Notes: generated by a model not told the origin, from the sequence alone. A DNA stretch of 15,219 nt from DAMCAP01 sp032059445 (GCA_032059445.1 DAMCAP010000039.1:1-15219), one strand, 5' to 3'; positions 6,685 through 14,433 are shown, counted from the stretch's first letter. A program made the numbers and translations.

Positions 6685-9423
6685 ATGAGCCTTTTAACAA
6701 AGATATTTGGAACGTACTCCGACAAGGAGCTCAAGCGGATCAAGCCGATCAGCGATAAGGTCTTGGCACTGGAGGAGGCATTCTCCCAAAAGACCGATAA
6801 AGAATTGCAGCAGATGACTGTCATCTTAAAGGACAGGCTAGCTGCCGGCGAAACCCTCGATGATATCCTGCCAGAGGCTTTTGCCACCTGCCGTGAGGCT
6901 GCTTGGCGTGTGCTGGGGATGAAACACTTCCCTGTGCAGGTTATCGGCGGTATTGTACTGCATCAGGGGCGTATTGCCGAGATGCGTACCGGTGAGGGTA
7001 AGACACTGGTAGCGACCCTACCATCATATCTAAATGCTTTGACTGGTCAGGGTGTGCATATCGTAACCGTCAACGATTATCTGGCACGCCGTGACAGCGA
7101 GTGGATGGGTAAAGTCCATCGCTTCCTTGGCTTGACAGTCGGCTTGGTGGTAGCGGGTATGGAGTCTGACGAAAAGCGGGCTGCATATAACTGCGATATT
7201 ACCTATGGTACCAACAATGAGTTTGGTTTTGACTACCTGAGAGACAACATGGTGGTTTATAAGGCCAACTGCGTGCAGCGAGGCTTTAACTTTGCCATTG
7301 TCGACGAGGTAGACTCGATATTGGTAGATGAGGCAAGAACCCCCCTCATTATCTCTGGCGCAGGCGAAGCCTCCAGTGAGCTCTATGCCCATGCAGATCG
7401 CTTTGCCAAATCCCTCAAGCGGGTAAAGATCGCCGAGGTCAACGAAAAGGAAGAGCACGACGACATCGAAGGCGATTACATCGTCGACGAAAAGGCGAGA
7501 ACTGCTACCTTGACCCCAAGCGGCGCTAAAAAAGCAGAAAAACACTTTAATATCGAAAACATCAACGACCCCGACAATGTAACCCTTGCCCACCACATCA
7601 ATCAGGCGATTAAAGCCAACGGTATCATGCAGCGAGATGTGGACTATGTGGTCAAGGATGACGAGGTCATCATTGTCGACGAGTTTACCGGTCGACTGAT
7701 GATCGGCCGCCGCTACAACGAGGGTCTGCATCAGGCAATAGAGGCGAAGGAGGGGGTAAAGGTCGCCAATGAGTCGAAGACTCTGGCAACCATCACCTTC
7801 CAGAACTATTTTAGAATGTACAAAAAACTCTCGGGTATGACCGGTACGGCGCTGACCGAGGAAAATGAGTTTAGAGAAATCTACAAGCTAGACGTTATCG
7901 TGATCCCTACCAACCGCCCTGTGCAGCGTGTGGATCAACAGGACGTGATCTACAAAAACATCAACGGTAAGTATGATGCGGTAATCAAGCAGGTGGTAGA
8001 GTGCCACAAAAAAGGTCAGCCTGTGCTGGTAGGTACCGTGTCGATTGAGAATTCTGAGATACTCTCTAAGAAGCTCTCTCGCTTTGGCATCCCTCATGAA
8101 GTGCTAAACGCTAAGCATCACCAGCGTGAGGCACAGATTGTAGCTCAGGCAGGTAAGCTTGGAGCGGTGACCATCGCTACCAACATGGCAGGACGAGGCA
8201 CCGACATTATGCTGGGTGGTAATCCCGAGTTCCTCGCCAAGGCAGAGATGCAAAAGCGAGGCATGACCGAGGAGATGATCAGCAACTCCACCAGCTACTT
8301 TGAAACCGAGGATCAGGAGATCATCGATGCCAGAAAGACTTTCATCGAGCTCAATGAGCACTATAAAAATAAGATCAAAGAAGAAACTGAAGCGGTAAAA
8401 AATGCAGGTGGTCTCATGATCATCGGCACCGAGCGCCACGAGTCAAGGCGTATCGATAACCAGCTGCGTGGGCGTGCTGGCCGTCAGGGAGACCCCGGCG
8501 AAACTAGATTCTTCCTTTCTTTGGAGGATGACCTCATGCGCCTCTTTGGTGGCGAGAGGATCCAGAGCCTGATGGATACCCTAAAGCTGGAGGATGATCA
8601 GCCTATCGAGGCAAAAATCCTCTCGGGTACCATCGAGTCGGCTCAGGCAAAGGTAGAGGGCAGAAACTTCGGTATCAGAAAGAGCGTACTGCAATTTGAC
8701 GACGTAATGAACCGCCAGCGTGAGATCATCTATGGACAGAGAAGCTCGGTGCTCAATGGTGAGGATATTTCGGGCACCATCTCTAAGATGATCGACGATG
8801 TGGTGGTGGATATTGCAAACCGGTACATCCTTGACCCCAACGCCAAGGATGAGTGGAATCTTAAGGGCCTCAGAAGCTACCTGCAAGGTTGGCTGACCAA
8901 GGAGGAAGACTTCCACTATAGCACCGCGGAACTCGAGCGCATTGAGAAAGACGACATCATTACAGAGTTGACCCAGCGTGCCCATAAGATATATGATGCA
9001 AAGACCGCTGAGTATGGGGCAAACATCGCTCGTGAGCTTGAGCGCATGATCCTGCTGCGAAACGTAGACACCCAGTGGATGGATCATATCGATGCGATGG
9101 ATGAGCTTCGTCGTGGTATTTATCTGCGCAGCTACGGTCAAAAGGACCCTGTGGTGGAGTACCGCATCGAAGGCTTCGAGATGTTTGACGCAATGATCCA
9201 GTCGATCCGTGAGGATACTGTGAAGATGCTGTTGACCATCAAGATCCGTACCGAGGAGCAAAACCCTGCACCCGTAAAGCGTGTACAGGTGGCGGTTCCT
9301 CCTCCATCGGTACCTGATGCATCGGTATCCAGGACAGTGAAAAACTCCTCTGCCAAGGTGGGCAGAAATGACCCATGCCCATGTGGTAGCGGGCAGAAGT
9401 ATAAGAAGTGCTGCGGAAGATAA
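6685..9423 (+). CDS. secA: SecA, protein translocase ATPase
   Basis: SecA is the ATP-driven motor that pushes unfolded preproteins through the SecYEG channel, cycling between cytosol and membrane. The 912 residues show the full architecture: Walker A GEGKT (103-107, Lys106), DEVDSILVDEARTP (207-220) with the Walker B DEVD, a preprotein cross-linking domain inserted at about 225-370, GMTGTAL at the second motor-domain entry, TNMAGRGTDI, the QLRGRAGRQGDPG arginine-finger region, and the helical wing/scaffold domains. It ends in a SEC-C zinc motif CPCGSGQKYKKCC, which usually binds SecB or ribosomes. AAGGAG lies seven to eight bases before the ATG. The gene appears monocistronic: a strong terminator follows, and prfB, which is a frequent secA neighbour in Firmicutes, is not adjacent here. 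Confidence 0.98.
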   Translation: MSLLTKIFGTYSDKELKRIKPISDKVLALEEAFSQKTDKELQQMTVILKDRLAAGETLDDILPEAFATCREAAWRVLGMKHFPVQVIGGIVLHQGRIAEMRTGEGKTLVATLPSYLNALTGQGVHIVTVNDYLARRDSEWMGKVHRFLGLTVGLVVAGMESDEKRAAYNCDITYGTNNEFGFDYLRDNMVVYKANCVQRGFNFAIVDEVDSILVDEARTPLIISGAGEASSELYAHADRFAKSLKRVKIAEVNEKEEHDDIEGDYIVDEKARTATLTPSGAKKAEKHFNIENINDPDNVTLAHHINQAIKANGIMQRDVDYVVKDDEVIIVDEFTGRLMIGRRYNEGLHQAIEAKEGVKVANESKTLATITFQNYFRMYKKLSGMTGTALTEENEFREIYKLDVIVIPTNRPVQRVDQQDVIYKNINGKYDAVIKQVVECHKKGQPVLVGTVSIENSEILSKKLSRFGIPHEVLNAKHHQREAQIVAQAGKLGAVTIATNMAGRGTDIMLGGNPEFLAKAEMQKRGMTEEMISNSTSYFETEDQEIIDARKTFIELNEHYKNKIKEETEAVKNAGGLMIIGTERHESRRIDNQLRGRAGRQGDPGETRFFLSLEDDLMRLFGGERIQSLMDTLKLEDDQPIEAKILSGTIESAQAKVEGRNFGIRKSVLQFDDVMNRQREIIYGQRSSVLNGEDISGTISKMIDDVVVDIANRYILDPNAKDEWNLKGLRSYLQGWLTKEEDFHYSTAELERIEKDDIITELTQRAHKIYDAKTAEYGANIARELERMILLRNVDTQWMDHIDAMDELRRGIYLRSYGQKDPVVEYRIEGFEMFDAMIQSIREDTVKMLLTIKIRTEEQNPAPVKRVQVAVPPPSVPDASVSRTVKNSSAKVGRNDPCPCGSGQKYKKCCGR

Positions 9424-9436
9424 TCGCAGAGGATAG

Positions 9437-9466
9437 AGCAGGCAGCCTATGGGCTGCCTGCTTTTT
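9437..9466 (+). terminator. Intrinsic terminator of secA
   Basis: A perfect ten-base-pair stem GCAGGCAGCC (9438-9447) / GGCTGCCTGC (9452-9461) with a TATG loop, followed by TTTTT. It begins about 15 bases after the secA stop codon. Confidence 0.95.
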
Positions 9467-9795
9467 ATGTATACACGGGCATAGCACAATACGAGATATT
9501 TCATATACTTGCTAACCTACGTAATAGCAGACCAATTCACGCACCACCTCGATGTGCTCATGATACGCTCACCCTCATACCTGATGGAATGGGAAATCAT
9601 GATGCCACTATTTCCTCGATGCGCTTACGAAGTGATGAGAGAATTATATTGATATACGATAGAATGATACGCACTAGATCTCTAGGCTGATTGCGGAATA
9701 ATCCGCCTTAGTAGCCTATCTCCATACGATCTACACATGATCCCCTTTTTTAGCGCATAGTATTTCCTACAAGCTGTGTTTTACAAAGGGGGAAT
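9467..9795. other. Intergenic region upstream of the aminotransferase gene
   Basis: The 329 bases contain no supported gene. The main structure is a two-part inverted repeat at 9683-9718. A weaker pair GGAAAT/ATTTCC brackets 12 bases near 9590-9615. I saw no strong promoter for the aminotransferase gene and no known riboswitch or T-box signature. Confidence 0.5.
9683..9718 (+). repeat. Two-part inverted repeat / potential RNA hairpin upstream of the aminotransferase gene
   Basis: Outer arms TAGGCT (9683-9688) and AGCCTA (9713-9718) enclose inner arms GCGGA (9693-9697) and TCCGC (9702-9706) with an ATAA loop. The internal loop is GATT opposite CTTAGT. It is not followed directly by a T-tract; a CCCCTTTTTT run comes about 25 bases later. 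It could be an RNA structure in the leader or an operator; the function is unknown. Confidence 0.5.
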
Positions 9796-10971
9796 ATGAT
9801 GAAGATCAACTTTACATCAATAGATCTAGAGAAGCAGGAGCGAGAGGCAGTGGAGGCGGTGCTAAACTCCGGCTGGCTCACCACTGGTAAGGTCACCAAG
9901 GGCTTGGAGCAGCGGATGGTGGAGATTACAGGGGCTAAAGGCGCAGTGTGCTTAAATAGTGCCACAGCAGCAATGGAGCTGGCACTGCGCGCAGCAGGGA
10001 TCGGCAGTGGAGATGAAGTGATCGTACCTGCCTATACTTTTAGCGCAACTGCTGCTGCTGCACTACATACAGGGGCAAACGTGGTGATGTGTGATTGCCC
10101 TAAGGGGAGCTTCCTCATCGATGCCGAAATGGTGAGGCCTTTGATTACTCCCCGCACCAAATGCATCATCGGGGTAGATATCGCAGGGGAGATGTGTGAT
10201 TACGATGCGCTCAAGATCCTTGCAGCAGAGTATCCCATTTGTAGTGATAATCCAATCATCAAAGCGCTGGGGAGACCACTTGTAATGGCAGATGCGGCTC
10301 ATTCTATCGGCGCCAATCGTATGGGGGTAAAAAGTGGGCAGGCGGCAGATATCAGCTGCTTCTCCTTCCACGCTACCAAAAATATCACTACCGCCGAGGG
10401 TGGCGCTGTAGTGTGGGATATCAAAGGGCTGGATGATGAATGGATGGCGCTTAATCTGGGCTGGCTTAGCCTCCACGGCCAGACCAAAACAGCTCTTGAT
10501 AAGCTCAAGGGCTGTTATGATTATGATATTGTGTTCCCAGGGTTTAAGCATAATCTGACCGATATCTGTGCTGCCATTGCCCTGTCGCAGCTCGATCGTC
10601 TGGAAGAGATTATCATGAAGCGCCGTCGCGTGATTGAGCAATACAATTTAGGCTTGGAAGGCGCGGTGGGGTACTTGCCTCATAGTGAGGGCTCCTGCTG
10701 TCATCTATATATGGCAATACTGCCGGAGGATGCTGTAGAAAAAAGAGATGCCATCATTGCAAAGCTCTTTAATAAAGGCATTAGCGCCAATGTACATTAC
10801 AAGCCGCTGCCGCTTCTGACTGCCTATAAAAATCTGGGCTATCGGCAGGAAGACTTCCCCAATGCAGTAGCGCTCTATCGGCGTGAAATCTCGCTGCCTC
10901 TTTCTAGTGTGCAGTCTGAGGAAGAAACTGCCTATGTGATTGATGCTTTTTTGGAGGCTCTAAGGTCTTGA
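9796..10971 (+). CDS. DegT/DnrJ/EryC1/StrS-family PLP-dependent sugar aminotransferase
   Basis: The family transfers an amino group, usually from glutamate, to a keto-sugar nucleotide to build amino sugars of surface polysaccharides or glycans. The 391 residues follow the pattern: SGWLTTGKVTKGLEQ near the N-terminus, NSATAAMELALRAAGIGSGDEVIVP in two blocks (54-78), ADAAHSIGA (165-173) with Asp166 expected to contact the PLP pyridine nitrogen, and SFHATKNITTAEGGA (190-204) with Lys195 as the Schiff-base lysine. It resembles ArnB/PseC-type members, but the sugar substrate cannot be read from the sequence. Residues about 142-162 look like a short insertion relative to typical members. Two adjacent ATGs occur (9796, 9799); AAAGGGGG at 9785-9792 suits either. 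It is odd in being alone: no sugar dehydratase, epimerase or glycosyltransferase gene lies in the window. Confidence 0.92.
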   Translation: MMKINFTSIDLEKQEREAVEAVLNSGWLTTGKVTKGLEQRMVEITGAKGAVCLNSATAAMELALRAAGIGSGDEVIVPAYTFSATAAAALHTGANVVMCDCPKGSFLIDAEMVRPLITPRTKCIIGVDIAGEMCDYDALKILAAEYPICSDNPIIKALGRPLVMADAAHSIGANRMGVKSGQAADISCFSFHATKNITTAEGGAVVWDIKGLDDEWMALNLGWLSLHGQTKTALDKLKGCYDYDIVFPGFKHNLTDICAAIALSQLDRLEEIIMKRRRVIEQYNLGLEGAVGYLPHSEGSCCHLYMAILPEDAVEKRDAIIAKLFNKGISANVHYKPLPLLTAYKNLGYRQEDFPNAVALYRREISLPLSSVQSEEETAYVIDAFLEALRS

Positions 10972-11009
10972 TTTGTTTACCGTGCGTTCATCATCCGTAT
11001 TTCGGGCTG

Positions 11010-11018
11010 TGATATAAT
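11010..11018 (+). promoter_or_regulatory. Extended -10 promoter candidate upstream of the lipoprotein gene
   Basis: TGA-TATAAT is a perfect extended -10 element (TG at 11010-11011, TATAAT at 11013-11018) without a clear -35 box. Transcription would start near 11025, about 215 bases before the lipoprotein gene. Confidence 0.45.
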
Positions 11019-11044
11019 CGTTCTGTTACTGATATACATAGTTG

Positions 11045-11073
11045 TTAGGCTATGGGTATTTGATAGTTATACT
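11045..11073 (+). promoter_or_regulatory. Second promoter candidate upstream of the lipoprotein gene
   Basis: TTAGGC (11045-11050), 17 bases, TATACT (11068-11073). The spacing is ideal and the -10 box good, the -35 box weak. It would give a leader of about 160 bases. Confidence 0.35.
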
Positions 11074-11091
11074 TTTTAGGAGTATGGCTAC

Positions 11092-11125
11092 CGCATTTTT
11101 TGCGATTTTGTTGGGGGTAAATGCG
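11092..11125 (+). promoter_or_regulatory. Alternative-hairpin leader element before the lipoprotein gene
   Basis: CGCATTT (11092-11098) can pair with AAATGCG (11119-11125) across a 20-base loop. The same CGCA can instead pair locally with the TGCG at 11101-11104. The two forms exclude each other, as in a leader switch, but the stems are short and no ligand or terminator arm is visible. Confidence 0.25.
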
Positions 11126-11241
11126 AAATCAAAACGAATGGGTGAGTCTGAGCAAGAGTTTTACTGACAAAACTATATTTCAAGAAGATAGAAAATCGTT
11201 GGCATCTTGCCTATTGGAAATCATATTAAAGGAGAGCAATA

Positions 11242-12237
11242 ATGAAGTTAAAAATCGTATCTTTGTGCATGGCACTTGTATTGTTGGCGGGCTGTAGTGC
11301 GGCAACCGCAGCCCCTAAAACCAGCTACTCTGACCCCGCACCCGAAATGGTAATGGCCAAGACCGACAGCACCGAGGTATCGTATAAAGGATATCGACTT
11401 TATCTAGATGTACTGGAGAAGTTTGCTGAGCTGACCGCCCGTGAAAACCTTGCATTTGTAGAGATGATCTCTAAAGATCTAACGGAGGCAGGCAAGGAGT
11501 ATGACAAGGCAGGCTTTGATGAGCAGATCAACCCAATGATCGATCAAATGATGGCAAACCCCATGATGGAGCCGATTATCAGCAAGGTGCTGGCGGCAAC
11601 GGGGATGACCCGAGAGCAGTATCGTGAGGCTGCCAAGATGGATTACCTGCCTCAGGATTTGTATGATCAGATGATGTCACACCTTAACGACACTTTGGCT
11701 GAGGGCCAAGACTTTATGACAGTGTCGGGTGCTTATCAAGATAAGTTTGTAGAGAGAGCCGACTTTACCAACGACAAACTCCTGGTAAAGCTTGACGGCA
11801 AGGATATCCCTCTTACACCGGAGCACACCCAGTATATGCAGTATACAGGTGCGATGGCCAGAGCCGCTGCAATTGATGATATCGCAACCAAGCATTTGAC
11901 CTTGGAAGATGCCAAGACGAAGGGGCTAAATGTAGCGCAGGACGGCTTTGCCAAGTATCAGGAGGAAACGATCGCCCACCTCAAGGAGGATGAGATCTAC
12001 AACCTGCTGCTGCCTAAGGCACTAGAAAAGCTGGGGATCACCGAGGGGGCATATTATAAGGAGATCGAGGCTTATTTCTGGCTCAATTATGCCGGAGAGG
12101 GCTTTGGCGATCTGATGCAGCAGGAATACGACAAGCTTCCTGCAGAGAACAAGCCTGCTACCATTGATGAGTATATCAACGGATATTTTGATAAGCTGCT
12201 GGCGGGGTATCAAATCGAGAACTTAATGGGCCGTTAG
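11242..12237 (+). CDS. Predicted lipoprotein of unknown function
   Basis: The N-terminus is a type II signal peptide: MKLK, a hydrophobic core, and the lipobox LLAGC with Cys18 as the predicted lipidated residue, so the protein should be anchored on the outer face of the cytoplasmic membrane. The mature part of about 313 residues looks mainly helical and acidic, with Met-rich MMANPMMEP. Two stretches resemble each other: GMTREQYREAAKMDYL (about 118-133) and GITEGAYYKEIEAYFW in the last quarter. This recalls the helical N-domain of SurA/PrsA-type chaperones, but no parvulin PPIase domain is seen, and I do not assign a function. AAGGAG lies seven bases before the ATG. The gene is flanked by its own promoter candidates and a bidirectional terminator, so it is probably monocistronic. 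Confidence 0.85.
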   Translation: MKLKIVSLCMALVLLAGCSAATAAPKTSYSDPAPEMVMAKTDSTEVSYKGYRLYLDVLEKFAELTARENLAFVEMISKDLTEAGKEYDKAGFDEQINPMIDQMMANPMMEPIISKVLAATGMTREQYREAAKMDYLPQDLYDQMMSHLNDTLAEGQDFMTVSGAYQDKFVERADFTNDKLLVKLDGKDIPLTPEHTQYMQYTGAMARAAAIDDIATKHLTLEDAKTKGLNVAQDGFAKYQEETIAHLKEDEIYNLLLPKALEKLGITEGAYYKEIEAYFWLNYAGEGFGDLMQQEYDKLPAENKPATIDEYINGYFDKLLAGYQIENLMGR

Positions 12238-12247
12238 GCTGTTGCGC

Positions 12248-12281
12248 AAAAAAGCTGCGGGAGTAATCCTGCAGCTTTTTT
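12248..12281 (+). terminator. Terminator after the lipoprotein gene, potentially bidirectional
   Basis: Stem GCTGCGGGA (12254-12262) / TCCTGCAGC (12267-12275) with one G-T pair and a GTAA loop, followed by TTTTTT (12276-12281). An A-tract at 12248-12253 gives the minus strand a T-tract too, so it may back up the neighbouring terminator for the convergent gene. Confidence 0.88.
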
Positions 12282-12301
12282 ATAGACAATATTAGAGATA
12301 T

Positions 12302-12329
12302 AAAAAGGCACCACTTACTCTGTGGTGCC
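12302..12329 (-). terminator. Terminator of the SHOCT-like membrane protein gene
   Basis: A perfect eight-base-pair stem, GGCACCAC on both strands' arms (12307-12314 with 12322-12329), with a seven-base loop, followed on the minus strand by TTTTT (12306-12302). It lies 16 bases after the gene's stop codon. Confidence 0.88.
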
Positions 12330-12345
12330 AAGAGCTTTGTTGATG

Positions 12346-12774
12346 TTAGCGGTCTTTTAGTGCACGCTGGAGCTCATTATACTCGTCACGATCGATAATC
12401 CCTGCCTTGAGCAGCACCGTCAGCTCACTTGCTCGTCGGGCTTCGTCATCAAGGTTGATATCTGTATATTCCTCTGTAGCGGTTACGCTATTCTGGCTAT
12501 TGTAGTGCTCTTTTTTATCGTAGCTTTCTTGTGTGCCATAATTTGGGGTGCTTTGGTGATAGCCAGTGGGTTGGGGCGTTGTATCCATAGCCCGATCCTC
12601 TCTTTGTTGCTGGCCTTGCTTAGCGACTTTAAAGAGTATATAGGCTGCTAACCCAATAGGTACTAGGATAAAGAGCAGGATGAGCGATATACGAAAAGGC
12701 ACATTAAAAAACATCAGAGAAAGCAGGAAGATGGCAAAGCCCAAGGACGAGTTTTTTTGTTTGTTTTGTTGCAT
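12346..12774 (-). CDS. Small membrane protein with C-terminal SHOCT-like motif
   Basis: The 142-residue product has two hydrophobic segments (about 11-27 and 30-50) separated by a short turn, so both termini are probably on the same side of the membrane. A polar linker rich in Gln, Ser, Thr and Tyr follows (about 52-110). The last 31 residues, ending SELTVLLKAGIIDRDEYNELQRALKDR (read as LLKAGIIDRDEYNELQ plus flanks), fit the SHOCT pattern, a short C-terminal domain thought to mediate oligomerisation. No enzymatic role is apparent. The longest reading frame would start at 12816, but GGAGG at 12784-12788 is nine bases before ATG 12774, which is chosen. The gene is convergent with the lipoprotein gene. 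Confidence 0.85.
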   Translation of the reverse strand: MQQNKQKNSSLGFAIFLLSLMFFNVPFRISLILLFILVPIGLAAYILFKVAKQGQQQREDRAMDTTPQPTGYHQSTPNYGTQESYDKKEHYNSQNSVTATEEYTDINLDDEARRASELTVLLKAGIIDRDEYNELQRALKDR

Positions 12775-12783
12775 AATAGGTTT

Positions 12784-12788
12784 CCTCC
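12784..12788 (-). promoter_or_regulatory. Shine-Dalgarno site that sets the SHOCT gene start at ATG 12774
   Basis: GGAGG followed by nine bases and ATG. It lies downstream of the longer frame's possible start at 12816, which therefore appears unused. Confidence 0.75.
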
Positions 12789-12848
12789 AATATCTTCGCC
12801 GTAAAAGCGGGCACACTAACCGTAATGCCGTATGAGATCGTTATCTTT

Positions 12849-12857
12849 AGTATACCA
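12849..12857 (-). promoter_or_regulatory. Extended -10 promoter of the SHOCT gene
   Basis: TGG-TATACT on the minus strand (12857-12849), without a recognisable -35 box. Transcription would begin near 12842, about 68 bases before the ATG. The element GTGGTATACT also occurs in the promoter at 15134-15163. Confidence 0.55.
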
Positions 12858-12959
12858 CACACTTGCGTTTAAATATATAGACCTGTATAAAAATAAAGAT
12901 GTGCTCATGAAGTGACGGTGAATGGATTGAAAACTTTAGCCCAATCGGCAGATTTCTAA

Positions 12960-12987
12960 TTGCATATTCAATACCATGGTGTATAAT
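12960..12987 (+). promoter_or_regulatory. Sigma-A promoter upstream of hflX
   Basis: TTGCAT (12960-12965), 16 bases, perfect TATAAT (12982-12987). The undetermined bases begin directly after the -10 box, so the transcription start itself is masked. The leader to hflX would be about 80 bases if the gap length is true. Confidence 0.65.
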
Positions 12988-12997
12988 NNNNNNNNNN
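12988..12997. other. Assembly gap of ten Ns
   Basis: Ten undetermined bases in the hflX promoter region. A run of exactly ten is a typical scaffolding placeholder, so the true length of missing DNA is unknown. Confidence 0.95.
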
Positions 12998-13074
12998 GAG
13001 CACCGCATAAGTACGAAGTAGCTCAGCGCAGACCACTACATGATAGAAAATGATATGAAATATAGGAGGTATTG

Positions 13075-14331
13075 ATGACCGATTTAATAGAAAATGAAAG
13101 ACCCATCCCCAAAGCACTACTGGTAAGCCTGGATACAGGAGATTTTGATGCGGAAGTGTCGCTGGAAGAGCTCAAAGAGCTGACTGCCACAGCGGGAGCG
13201 CAGGTGGTCGGCACCATCTCTCAGAAACGCCCAGCGCCCGACTCCGCCACCTGCATTGGCTCAGGGCGGCTGGAGGAAGCTGCACTCTTTGTAAAAAACG
13301 AAGGCGTGGAGCTGGTGATCTTTGATGTGGAGCTATCAGGCAGTCAGATCAAAAATATTGAAGAAGTACTGGATGTACGCACCATCGACCGTACCATGCT
13401 GATTTTAGATATCTTTGCCCAGCGGGCAAGATCAGCGGAGGGTCGGCTTCAAGTAGATCTTGCCCAGCAGCGATACCTGCTACCAAGGCTGATCGGCATG
13501 GGCAAGAGCTTATCGCGGCTTGGCGGTGGTATCGGCACAAGAGGCCCCGGTGAAAGCAAGCTGGAGAGCGACCGACGTCATATCCGCCGCAGGATCACAG
13601 CCCTTGAGGAGCAGCTCGAGGAAGTGAGCGCCCGCCGCAAGCTGATCCGTGATCGCCGGCAGAAGGATGGGATCATCACAGCCTCCATTGTGGGTTACAC
13701 CAATGTGGGCAAGACCACCCTGCTCAGCTACTTGACCAATGCGGGGATTTTGGGCGAAAACAAGCTTTTCGCTACCCTTGACCCCACCGCAAGAGGGCTT
13801 ACCCTGCCCGATGGGCGTAACATCATGCTGGTAGATACCGTAGGGTTAATCCGCAGACTTCCTCACCATTTGGTAGAAGCATTTCGCTCAACCTTGGAGG
13901 AGGCAGTAAATGCCGATATTATCTTAAATGTATGTGATGCGACTTCGGGGGAGATGCAGGCGCAACGGGAGGTTACTACTACGCTGCTAGGTGAGCTGGG
14001 CGCAAGCGAAGTGCCTGTGATTACCGTCATCAATAAATGCGATCGGATCGAGCTGCTGCCGGAGATGCTGGCTGAAGATGTAGTGTTGATCTCTGCCAAG
14101 ACGGGTTATGGCATCGATAAGCTGCTGCAAAAGATTGCCGATACCCTCAAGGGCACCCATACCCGAATGATACTGACCATTCCCTATGATCAGTTGGGGC
14201 TGACTGCTCAAATTAGGGCCGACGGTAAGATCTTTGCTGAGGAGTATAGTGAAGATGGTCTCAAGGTAGACGCGTTAATTGACAACAAGATCATGCATTT
14301 GTTTAAGGACTTTTGCAAGACTGAGCTTTAA
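13075..14331 (+). CDS. hflX: HflX, ribosome-associated GTPase
   Basis: HflX is a GTPase that binds the 50S subunit and, in studied bacteria, splits stalled or stress-damaged 70S ribosomes. The 418 residues show the N-terminal HflX domain, the signature GGGIGTRGPGE (150-160), a coiled helical linker (about 165-197) and the G domain: G1 GYTNVGKT (207-214), the switch I region around DPTARGLTLP (236-245), G3 DTVGLIR (254-260) and G4 NKCD (320-323), with ISAKTGYG as G5. A TTG at 13072 is in frame but only two bases from AGGAGG; ATG 13075, five bases from AGGAGG (13064-13069), is the better start. No hfq or other hfl gene is adjacent, as is normal in Firmicutes. No clear terminator was seen before ppa. 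Confidence 0.96.
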   Translation: MTDLIENERPIPKALLVSLDTGDFDAEVSLEELKELTATAGAQVVGTISQKRPAPDSATCIGSGRLEEAALFVKNEGVELVIFDVELSGSQIKNIEEVLDVRTIDRTMLILDIFAQRARSAEGRLQVDLAQQRYLLPRLIGMGKSLSRLGGGIGTRGPGESKLESDRRHIRRRITALEEQLEEVSARRKLIRDRRQKDGIITASIVGYTNVGKTTLLSYLTNAGILGENKLFATLDPTARGLTLPDGRNIMLVDTVGLIRRLPHHLVEAFRSTLEEAVNADIILNVCDATSGEMQAQREVTTTLLGELGASEVPVITVINKCDRIELLPEMLAEDVVLISAKTGYGIDKLLQKIADTLKGTHTRMILTIPYDQLGLTAQIRADGKIFAEEYSEDGLKVDALIDNKIMHLFKDFCKTEL

Positions 14332-14365
14332 TGAAGGTGTATAGCGGAGAATACAGCGGTTTAGC

Positions 14366-14394
14366 TTGCGTGTAACTCCTTTTTGCTTTATACT
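14366..14394 (+). promoter_or_regulatory. Candidate promoter of ppa
   Basis: TTGCGT (14366-14371), 17 bases, TATACT (14389-14394), starting transcription near 14401 and giving a leader of about 33 bases. The -35 box is half-consensus. Confidence 0.5.
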
Positions 14395-14433
14395 TGTAGC
14401 TAAGGTGATCTTTAAGAATAAAGGAGAAGCAAC

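Noticed and set aside
7030..7731. 233-codon open frame on the minus strand antisense to secA
   Set aside because: It mirrors the secA coding sequence, has no start signal, and its Val/Asp-rich repetition reflects complement codons.
8581..9504. 307-codon open frame on the minus strand antisense to secA
   Set aside because: It lies wholly opposite the strongly conserved secA 3' part, lacks a ribosome binding site, and its product (Cys-, His-, Leu-rich) resembles no family. It is a by-product of secA codon use.
6424..9632. 11-base inverted match (CTTCGTAAGCG) between the spacers on either side of secA
   Set aside because: Matches of 11 bases are expected by chance in 15 kb, and the flanking bases do not extend it.
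11084..11167. 27-residue frame starting in AGGAGT-ATG, upstream of the lipoprotein gene
   Set aside because: The ribosome binding site is one base from the ATG, too close to work. It is more likely part of the leader.
11121..11297. 58-residue frame overlapping the lipoprotein start in another frame
   Set aside because: GGGGG two bases before the ATG is poorly placed, the product has no recognisable features, and it collides with the well-supported lipoprotein signal peptide.
14332..14365. Possible terminator after hflX
   Set aside because: No stable stem followed by a T-tract could be drawn; only short imperfect repeats (GCGGAGAATACAGCGG) are present.
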